The position numbers and the translations under genes are program-made. This document shows positions 16,190-22,997 of a stretch of 34,623 nt of DNA, piece after piece; position 1 is the first letter of the stretch, and the number at the start of each line of letters is the position of its first letter. A model generated the notes under the pieces. That model had not been told where the DNA came from. It saw only the letters and a program-made list of their open reading frames with translations, and made no database searches. The stretch lies in contig NZ_AYSJ01000013.1 in assembly GCF_000517265.1 (NCBI RefSeq), positions 701,734 through 736,356 of the forward strand, read 5' to 3'. This DNA comes from Photorhabdus khanii NC19. Lineage in GTDB: Bacteria; Pseudomonadota; Gammaproteobacteria; Enterobacterales; Enterobacteriaceae.

Positions 16190-16768
16190 ATGGAGTGTGT
16201 TTTTTTTAGTTTCGACAAAGAGATATTTGATGTTTTAAATATAGCGACTTTAGGCCCGTCAGGTACAAGTAGTGAGCAATCGGCTATCCGTTTTGGTGAG
16301 TTTGCAATTGAAAACAAAGTAGCCAAAAGTTACCAAGTTGCTCTATGTAATACTTACGAAGAAGCCAGCAGTCAGATTATTTTAAAAGACTGCCAGGCAT
16401 TGGTGGTAGCCAATGCTTATTACAATATTAGCGAGTTTTACATGGACAATAGATTTAATTTGTCCGCCGCGTTTTTAAATTACACACCAAATTATGGTAT
16501 AGCTATTCGTGACGAATTAACTAAAGATAACATAGTCATTGCAACCCATCCGGCACCAAAGGCGTTAATCCCAGAATTGTTGCCCGATAGCCTGAAAATA
16601 GCGGATATCATTTTTAAAGATTCAACAAGTTCAGCCGCTAAAGCGGTCGCCAATTTAGAGGTAGATGCCGCACTAACGACGGAAGTGGCAGCAAAATTAC
16701 ACAAACTAAAGTTTATTTCTCATATTCGACCAATTAAAATGCTTTGGTCAGTATTTACATCTGCATAA
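16190..16768 (+). CDS. BacA-type prephenate decarboxylase
   Basis: The protein has 192 residues. It matches the bacilysin enzyme BacA in a chain of motifs: TLGPSGTSSE at 20-29, a middle NYGIAIRDEL, THPAPKAL at 119-126, DSTSSAAK at 144-151, ALTTEVAAKL at 161-170 and IKMLWSVF at 182-189. It shares ancestry with prephenate dehydratase but lacks the dehydratase Thr-Arg-Phe motif. BacA-type enzymes decarboxylate prephenate without making the ring aromatic, giving a dihydro-4-hydroxyphenylpyruvate. AGGAG lies seven bases before the ATG. A Photorhabdus enzyme of this family starts the route to 2,5-dihydrophenylalanine. The annotation trap is to call this pheA or prephenate dehydratase. Confidence 0.88.
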   Translation: MECVFFSFDKEIFDVLNIATLGPSGTSSEQSAIRFGEFAIENKVAKSYQVALCNTYEEASSQIILKDCQALVVANAYYNISEFYMDNRFNLSAAFLNYTPNYGIAIRDELTKDNIVIATHPAPKALIPELLPDSLKIADIIFKDSTSSAAKAVANLEVDAALTTEVAAKLHKLKFISHIRPIKMLWSVFTSA

Positions 16769-16836
16769 GAGCCAATATCGCTCTGAAATATGCAACTATA
16801 TAGATCTATTTAAAATTTCGATATACGGAGGTTATT

Positions 16837-17379
16837 ATGTCTTTACTTACTTTACACTCAATTACTACCACACCTGAAAAGAGCAAGAGATTACTTCAGA
16901 GTTCCATTGATGATTTTGGCTGGGTACCTAACCAAAGTGGTTATATGTCAGAATCTCCTTCATTATTAGCCGCTTATCAACGCGCACATGACTTATTTAT
17001 TGATAGCTCACTGAATGAAGAAGAAAAAGCGGTAGTGTGGATCACCACTGGAATAGAAAATGGTTGTGACTATACCGTTCAGGCACATGCTTTTATTGCC
17101 GTTCATAATGGTGTAGATAAAAAAACAGTTAAAGCATTAATTGAAAAAACAGATGATCTCTCCCCACGATTACTAGCGCTGCGTGAATTCACTGTAGACG
17201 TTATTTACTGCCGGGGACAATTGAAAAGAAGTGCCATTGATTTGTTCTTAAGCCGTGGTTTCAGTAAACAGAATATGCTGGATGTCGTGTTAGGTGTTTC
17301 TCAAAAGAATATGTCTACCATTCTCAATAGCATTGCCGGAACTGAAATTGATGATAATTTCAAGTTGGGCGACCTTTAA
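16837..17379 (+). CDS. AhpD / carboxymuconolactone-decarboxylase-like protein
   Basis: The protein has 180 residues and the all-helical AhpD-like fold. EEEKAVVWITTGIENGCDY is followed by an active-site region with C77 and H84. In peroxidase members this motif is CxxC; here the second position is T80, so the usual disulfide pair is absent. Family members range from alkylhydroperoxide reductases to decarboxylases and isomerases. The gene starts 68 bases after the decarboxylase, with GGAGG before the ATG, and a short AT-rich gap precedes it. Given the pathway, it may act on an unstable dihydro intermediate or protect against peroxide. The missing cysteine argues against a classical peroxidase. 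Confidence 0.78.
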   Translation: MSLLTLHSITTTPEKSKRLLQSSIDDFGWVPNQSGYMSESPSLLAAYQRAHDLFIDSSLNEEEKAVVWITTGIENGCDYTVQAHAFIAVHNGVDKKTVKALIEKTDDLSPRLLALREFTVDVIYCRGQLKRSAIDLFLSRGFSKQNMLDVVLGVSQKNMSTILNSIAGTEIDDNFKLGDL

Positions 17380-17407
17380 TTGATCACTGATATTGAAAGG
17401 CATCAAT

Positions 17408-18358
17408 ATGCTTTATGTCGATAAAGAAGCCGTTGCACGTTATTTGACGATGGAGCTTAGTCTTAAACTAAGCGAAATAGCCTTTAAATTGCAATCGGAA
17501 AGAAAAGTAGAGCAACCTTTACGCAATATCGTAAAAGGCGAAGACGGCAGCTTAATGGGCACCATGCCAATTTATATAAAGGAAGGGCCATATCAAGGAT
17601 TTGGGTTAAAGTCAGTGGTAGTAAGATTTCAAAGTAATGGTAGTAAACCTTCACACGTTGGTAGTGTGCTGGTTTACGACGAGCCAGGTGTTTCAGGTAT
17701 GGCTGTAGTGGATGCTGGCGCTATTACCGAAATTCGCACCGCGGCCGCTTCTGCTTATGCAACCCATCTTCTCGCTGCAAAAGACGCCAGCCGGTTGGCG
17801 ATACTTGGCACTGGCCTACAGGCAAGAGCACATTTGCAAGCCATGCTATATGTTCGTCCGATTAAGGAAGTCACTTTATGGGGTCGCAGTGAGGAAAGAT
17901 GCCGTGAGTTTGCCACATGGTGTGATAAAACTCTCAACCTTGCTATTTCGATCAAATCCTCACCTGCTGAGGCGGTGCTCAATAGTGACATTATTTGCAC
18001 AACCACAGCATCACGAAACCCTATAATCAGTAGAAAAGAGTTACCGGCTAAATGCCATGTCAATGCCATTGGCGCTTCGGCACTGGGATTCCAGGAACTG
18101 AACGAAGATGTGTATAGCAATACTGCCCTGTTTACTGATTCCAACGAATCGGTACTGGCTGCCTCACAATCTGTCATTAAAGCACGGGAGAAAGGCATTC
18201 TCAGCGAATCAGCCATTGGAATAGAAATTGGTACCGTTTCTCAATCTCATGCCAATTTGTCTGAGCAAGGTGTAACTATATTCCAATCCGTCGGTTTGGC
18301 CGTCCAAGATATGGTATTTTCCCGGGAAGTCATTCGACAACTAATAAAAATGTCTTAA
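17408..18358 (+). CDS. Ornithine-cyclodeaminase / mu-crystallin-type NAD(P)-binding enzyme
   Basis: The protein has 316 residues from ATG 17408, preferred over an in-frame TTG at 17393 because GAAAGG lies seven bases before it. It shows GLKSV with K68, the segment TEIRTAAASA with R110, and the Rossmann motif GTGLQA at 134-139. These are hallmarks of the ornithine cyclodeaminase and mu-crystallin family. The aspartate that true ornithine cyclodeaminases use, in the motif GGDCPG, is replaced by serine in GASALG (about S224). The enzyme is therefore more likely an imine or ketimine reductase or an amino acid dehydrogenase. It is the last gene of the operon and could supply a reduction step. Confidence 0.82.
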   Translation: MLYVDKEAVARYLTMELSLKLSEIAFKLQSERKVEQPLRNIVKGEDGSLMGTMPIYIKEGPYQGFGLKSVVVRFQSNGSKPSHVGSVLVYDEPGVSGMAVVDAGAITEIRTAAASAYATHLLAAKDASRLAILGTGLQARAHLQAMLYVRPIKEVTLWGRSEERCREFATWCDKTLNLAISIKSSPAEAVLNSDIICTTTASRNPIISRKELPAKCHVNAIGASALGFQELNEDVYSNTALFTDSNESVLAASQSVIKAREKGILSESAIGIEIGTVSQSHANLSEQGVTIFQSVGLAVQDMVFSREVIRQLIKMS

Positions 18359-18440
18359 CTGTTTTAGATAAAAATGTGTCAAAGTTAAGGCAATCCATGT
18401 TAGAAAAATGGGGTTGTCGTTCTATACTAAAATCCTTACT

Positions 18441-18464
18441 TGTCACTTGCGTATGCAAGTGACA
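18441..18464 (+). terminator. Hairpin after the biosynthetic operon
   Basis: TGTCACTTGC (18441-18450) pairs perfectly with GCAAGTGACA (18455-18464) around GTAT. The following TTTCTATGTTT is only moderately T-rich. It may end the operon or attenuate read-through into the exporter gene 47 bases further on. Confidence 0.55.
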
Positions 18465-18510
18465 TTTCTATGTTTAATTATTTCGATGGGTTATCTTTGA
18501 GAGGGAATAT

Positions 18511-19137
18511 ATGCTAGAAGTGTCACAAATACTCACTTATACAGCAGCACTTGCTGTTGCAGCCGCGATACCTGGCCCTGGTATGGCTGCCGTGGTTGCC
18601 AGAAGCGTGAATGGTGGCGCGTTAACGGCATTTAGTATGTTGTTTGGTCTGGTTATTGGCGATCTAACTTATCTGTCTTTTGCTATATTTGGTTTGTCCA
18701 TTATTGCGAGCCACTTTGACACTTTATTTGCTATTGTGAAATGGGGCGCTGCATTATATTTGAGTTATTTGGCATGGCAATTCTGGTTTGCAGATCATCA
18801 GCCGATTGGTGAAGGCCAACCCACTAATAAGAAAGCACTGGCTGCGGCATGGTTATCTGGTCTAACCATAACATTAGGCAACCCTAAAACCATTGCCTTC
18901 TATCTTGCACTGTTACCTTTGGTCATTAACATGGAATCTATCTCGTTGCAAATCTGGGGATTCATGTTAGTGCCATTGACTATTTTTGTCTTACTCGCCG
19001 TGGGAGCGGTATTTATTTTCGGTGCCCTCAGTATTCGGCATCTGTTATCAAGCCAACGTGCACAACAGCTTATGTATAGAGGCGCATCGGTTATTATGTT
19101 AGGTGCTGCGGTCGCTATGCTGATTCAAAACGTTTGA
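18511..19137 (+). CDS. LysE/RhtB-type amino acid exporter
   Basis: The protein has 208 residues, the family length, and about six hydrophobic membrane segments. The IPGPGMAAVVAR motif at about residues 20-31 is the hallmark of LysE/RhtB exporters, and GLTITLGNPKTIAFYLAL is the second conserved block. These inner-membrane proteins export amino acids or related compounds. It lies 152 bases after the biosynthetic operon on the same strand, with a GAGAGGGA ribosome binding site. It probably exports the amino acid product and protects the producer. It may have its own promoter, because a hairpin separates it from the operon. Confidence 0.88.
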   Translation: MLEVSQILTYTAALAVAAAIPGPGMAAVVARSVNGGALTAFSMLFGLVIGDLTYLSFAIFGLSIIASHFDTLFAIVKWGAALYLSYLAWQFWFADHQPIGEGQPTNKKALAAAWLSGLTITLGNPKTIAFYLALLPLVINMESISLQIWGFMLVPLTIFVLLAVGAVFIFGALSIRHLLSSQRAQQLMYRGASVIMLGAAVAMLIQNV

Positions 19138-19240
19138 TTTCTTACTCTTTCCACGGTCTATTTCCACGGTTTTATTGAATAAGAATCTGTCCCAGCAGAC
19201 GTTATTGTTGCAAATCATCATCTGAGTAACACACCACAAT

Positions 19241-19270
19241 AAAAAAACCCCATGCACGTATGCATGGGGT
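19241..19270 (-). terminator. Intrinsic terminator of tRNA-Ser
   Basis: ACCCCATGCA (19247-19256) pairs with TGCATGGGGT (19261-19270) with a four-base loop. On the minus strand seven T follow, so it ends the tRNA-Ser transcript. On the plus strand it could also stop transcripts from the exporter gene, though no T tract follows. Confidence 0.85.
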
Positions 19271-19277
19271 GAGTATT

Positions 19278-19365
<88 letters not shown>

Positions 19366-19484
19366 ATGGCGCAGGATTATGCTCTATAGCATGATAATAT
19401 GTCTAGTCTTTATCGCAAAAATTCTGTGATTTCTTTACTGTTTGCTCAATCCTCGATCGACAATATCATTCCCTGCCCCGATCC

Positions 19485-19493
19485 TGCTAGAAT
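19485..19493 (+). promoter_or_regulatory. Candidate extended -10 promoter for rcsD
   Basis: TGC followed by TAGAAT forms an extended -10 element about 90 bases before the rcsD start. No good -35 box is visible. I find no clear RcsAB box. This is the only believable promoter element I see between the tRNA and rcsD. Confidence 0.35.
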
Positions 19494-19580
19494 TAACATA
19501 AATACATCGGATCATCAGATTCATCAACTTAACGAGCTCGCTAGCACAGCCAAGCAATTATTAAGGCTTTTACTCAACGA

Positions 19581-22271
19581 ATGTATAACAAACAATCTTC
19601 TATTAATTCATCAACCATAAACCGTTACTATGGCCTGTTCATTGTTCTGCTTTTTGTTTCCCTGTTTTTATACAGCTATAACTACTTCAACGCTTGGCTG
19701 ATGGGAAAAAAGTATGCACTGAATAGCGTTTCAACCAAAATAGTATTACAGATAGAAGATTATCGTTACCACGCTAATGCTATCTTTGAACAAGCCAATA
19801 TCTCATCTTTTAAACCACAGGAACCCGTTTCGCTAATGAAGCTACGGCCTGATGTTTACTGGCTTGAGAGTCGTTATCAAACTGTCGATACCATTATTTT
19901 TGGTCACCATAGCCCTGCAAGTGCAGAGTTGGCGCAACGCCTTTCCAATTATATGGAGATTTTGTGGGGCGCCCGCAATGAATACAACTCGATGTACTAT
20001 CTGAATGGCAAAGATAACAGTCTGTTTCTGATAACAACTTATTCTATTCTTAAACCAGAATTAAGATTCAAAGAAAGTTATCTCACACTGACCGCCGAAT
20101 CGAAACGTTCAGAAATGCTGATGCAATCCACAGCGTTAGATGAACGGGAAAATATTTCATCAATCCGCAAACTCAGTAGCGAAAATATCTATTTCTATAC
20201 TTACCGGGCAACGTTTAATTCACCCGGACAACTGGCAACCGTTATCGCTTTTGATCTGCCTATCTGTCATCTTCTTCCTATGGATATGTCGGCAAAAAAC
20301 TTCATCTTATTGTCTGACGACACACAAAATCCCCATGAAACTAATAAAGTGAATATCTCACAGAATGGCTTCTGGCTGGAATTTTCTCAACCGCTCAAGG
20401 GTACGCAATACAAACTACTGTATCGGATATCACTCAAAGATTTACTGCTCGATTTATTATACAGAAATATCTGGTTGTTACTGACTGATTCAATTTTTAT
20501 TATCCTGTCTTTAGGGGGGCTTATTTACATTCGCAGAAAATATATTACCCCAAATGTACTTATGAATCATGAGCTGCAAATTAAGGATGCGTTAAGCCAC
20601 GAGATTATCTCCAATATCCCAATTGGCTTACTGATTTATGATTTCTCAATAAATCAGATAATTATGAGTAATAACATTGCCGATCATCTGTTGCCTAATA
20701 TCGACTTAAACAAAATTAAGATGATGGCAAAACAGCATCATGGCGTCATTCAGACATCCATTGACGATGCAGTCTATGAAATTAAGGTGTACAGCATCCA
20801 CCCGTTACCTGAAACTTATCTGTTTTTACTGCAAGATAAAGACCAGGAAGCATTAATTAACCGACGCCTACAACTTGCCCACCTGGAACACGATAAAAGC
20901 GTACAAGCCCGGCGTTTTATGCTGACTAATATTCGTTCTGAATTAAAACAACCAATAAAGGAATTAAATAATATCGCTTGCCAACTTAAGCAAATGCTCA
21001 TAGCAGAAAATAGTGATCGTATCGTCGACAATTTATTAGCTAAATCCACAGATATATCCGATTGGATCGAGAATATCTCATTACTCAATGAATTAGAATC
21101 AGGTGACTGGCAAGCAAAGAATGAGCAATTTTCATTATCATCCACATTAGAAGATATTCTTAAAGAAGTATTTCCAAAGATGAATAATAAGGGATTAAAT
21201 TATTATTATCATTGTAATATTAATCCTGAATCACTATTGATCGGCGATGGCTTCATCATCCGTAAAATCGTCCTGATGTTGGTTAATTATGCAATCACGA
21301 TCACATCTTATGGAAAAATATCACTTATAGTTAATTATTCTCAGGAATACAAAGATCACATCCAGATCGAAGTAATGGATACCGGTTCCGGGCTTAATGC
21401 AAAAGAATTGACCAATTTGAATTACCCATTTTTAATCAAAACAACCGGCGATAAATATCAATCCAATTCAGGAATGACCTTTTATCTATGTAATCAATTG
21501 TGTAAAAAATTAAATGGTCATTTTACGATAAATAGCAAACCCAGCCTTGGAACACATTACACTATCAGTCTGCCCTTGATAATCGACCAAGACCAATGCC
21601 CGCAGCTACTGGAAGACATTACCGCTTTACTGGATATCAGCAATACTGAAATCTGTCAGATTACACAAAATCACCTGAATCATTATGGCGCGGCTTACTT
21701 TGATAAAAAGAAAGAAAATATGCGCAGAGAATACGATATCATATTGACAGATAAGCCGTATAACTCAACGAAATCGACTATATTATTGGCTGATGATTTG
21801 GCTGGCTTTGAGCAGATAAAACCTGACTATATTCGGTGTAATTACAATCTAAGCGAAGCTGTTATCAATGCCATTTCGTTATTAATTGAGAGAAGCTTCA
21901 GTTTTAACGAATTGGATGTCGATTCAGAAATGTCAGTATTTACCGATAAAAACCCTGATTACGATTTTGACAATGTTATAAATAGTTATCAAAAACAGTT
22001 GTCTAATAGCGATTACCGACAATTATTTATCGAGACAGTACCGATAGATATTAATAAACTGTATACTGATATAGAGCAATATGATTTGGTATCACTTTCG
22101 CAAACAGCACACCGCCTGAAAGGCGTCTTTGCTATGTTAGACCTGGAATTCCTCAAACTTTCTTGCGAAACACTGGAACAACGCATAACAGACAGTCACA
22201 AAATAGAAATTAAAAATAGCATTAGCCACATTGACGCCATCGTCAAAAGGCTATTGCAGCAGGGTAACTAA
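19581..22271 (+). CDS. rcsD: RcsD phosphotransfer protein of the Rcs phosphorelay
   Basis: The protein has 896 residues against about 890 in E. coli. An N-terminal membrane segment (about 17-33) and a second near 290-315 enclose a periplasmic domain. A histidine-kinase-like ATPase domain follows without a usable phospho-acceptor histidine. The C-terminal phosphotransfer domain carries H844 in QTAHRLKG, matching E. coli H842. RcsD passes phosphate from RcsC to RcsB in response to envelope stress. rcsB follows after five bases. A porin gene usually lies upstream of rcsD in E. coli; here a tRNA and the biosynthetic operon take that place. Confidence 0.96.
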   Translation: MYNKQSSINSSTINRYYGLFIVLLFVSLFLYSYNYFNAWLMGKKYALNSVSTKIVLQIEDYRYHANAIFEQANISSFKPQEPVSLMKLRPDVYWLESRYQTVDTIIFGHHSPASAELAQRLSNYMEILWGARNEYNSMYYLNGKDNSLFLITTYSILKPELRFKESYLTLTAESKRSEMLMQSTALDERENISSIRKLSSENIYFYTYRATFNSPGQLATVIAFDLPICHLLPMDMSAKNFILLSDDTQNPHETNKVNISQNGFWLEFSQPLKGTQYKLLYRISLKDLLLDLLYRNIWLLLTDSIFIILSLGGLIYIRRKYITPNVLMNHELQIKDALSHEIISNIPIGLLIYDFSINQIIMSNNIADHLLPNIDLNKIKMMAKQHHGVIQTSIDDAVYEIKVYSIHPLPETYLFLLQDKDQEALINRRLQLAHLEHDKSVQARRFMLTNIRSELKQPIKELNNIACQLKQMLIAENSDRIVDNLLAKSTDISDWIENISLLNELESGDWQAKNEQFSLSSTLEDILKEVFPKMNNKGLNYYYHCNINPESLLIGDGFIIRKIVLMLVNYAITITSYGKISLIVNYSQEYKDHIQIEVMDTGSGLNAKELTNLNYPFLIKTTGDKYQSNSGMTFYLCNQLCKKLNGHFTINSKPSLGTHYTISLPLIIDQDQCPQLLEDITALLDISNTEICQITQNHLNHYGAAYFDKKKENMRREYDIILTDKPYNSTKSTILLADDLAGFEQIKPDYIRCNYNLSEAVINAISLLIERSFSFNELDVDSEMSVFTDKNPDYDFDNVINSYQKQLSNSDYRQLFIETVPIDINKLYTDIEQYDLVSLSQTAHRLKGVFAMLDLEFLKLSCETLEQRITDSHKIEIKNSISHIDAIVKRLLQQGN

Positions 22272-22276
22272 ATAAG

Positions 22277-22930
22277 ATGAATAACCTTAATGTCATTATT
22301 GCTGATGACCATCCAATTGTTCTGTTTGGCATCCGCAAATCACTTGAACGGCTTGACTGGATCAACGTTGTAGCCGAGTCCGAAGACTCTACTACATTGA
22401 TCAACAATCTGTCCTGTATTAAAGCAAACGTACTGATCACTGATTTATCCATGCCTGGTGACACCTATGGTGATGGGATCAATTTGATTAAATACATCAA
22501 ACGGCATTATCCCAGGTTATCAATCATTGTTCTGACTATGAACAATAATCCAGCAATTTTAAGTGCTGTACTTGAACTTGATATTGAAGGAATAGTCTTA
22601 AAACAAGGAGCACCAACAGATTTACCTGATGTACTGACCGCCCTGAAACAAGGGGAAAAATTTATACCGGAGAGCGTTGCCGAACTGTTGAAAAAAGTGA
22701 CGAAAACCCCCTACGGCGACAAACCAATATCACAAAAAGAGAGCGAGGTCATACGCCTGTTTGCCCAAGGCCTTCTGGTAACAGACATTGCCAAAAAACT
22801 CAATCGCAGTGTCAAAACAATCAGCAGCCAGAAAAAATCAGCAATGGTAAAGCTGGGGGTCAATAACGATATTGCACTACTCAATTATCTTGCTTCTGTC
22901 GCTGTCAATACAGATGATCATATTCAGTAA
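22277..22930 (+). CDS. rcsB: RcsB response regulator
   Basis: The protein has 217 residues. The receiver domain has acidic residues at D10 and D11 and the phospho-acceptor D56 in ITDLSMPGD. The LuxR-type DNA-binding domain follows at about 145-205, with KESEVIRLFAQGLLV and the recognition helix KTISSQKKSAMVKLG. It is very close to E. coli RcsB. As the output regulator it controls capsule, motility and stress genes with RcsA or other partners. The start lies five bases after the rcsD stop, within the same operon; the ribosome binding site AGGG is in the end of rcsD. Confidence 0.98.
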   Translation: MNNLNVIIADDHPIVLFGIRKSLERLDWINVVAESEDSTTLINNLSCIKANVLITDLSMPGDTYGDGINLIKYIKRHYPRLSIIVLTMNNNPAILSAVLELDIEGIVLKQGAPTDLPDVLTALKQGEKFIPESVAELLKKVTKTPYGDKPISQKESEVIRLFAQGLLVTDIAKKLNRSVKTISSQKKSAMVKLGVNNDIALLNYLASVAVNTDDHIQ

Positions 22931-22965
22931 ATACGGTCCGTTATTTTAAAATGAAAGTCATTCTG

Positions 22966-22993
22966 ATGCCCGGCAGCTACTTGTACCGGGCAT
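22966..22993. terminator. Hairpin between convergent rcsB and rcsC
   Basis: ATGCCCGG (22966-22973) pairs with CCGGGCAT (22986-22993) around a 12-base loop in the 67-base gap between the two gene ends. Followed by TATTTCA on the plus strand and by TCAGAATGAC on the minus strand. It probably serves both genes, with modest T tracts. Confidence 0.65.
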
Positions 22994-22997
22994 TATT

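Noticed and set aside
17393..17407. Upstream TTG start for the OCD-like gene
   Set aside because: ATG 17408 has GAAAGG at a normal distance, and this Shine-Dalgarno would lie inside the gene if the TTG were used.
19399..19620. Plus-strand frame of 73 codons before rcsD
   Set aside because: It overlaps the rcsD start and the probable rcsD promoter, has no good ribosome binding site and no recognisable motif.
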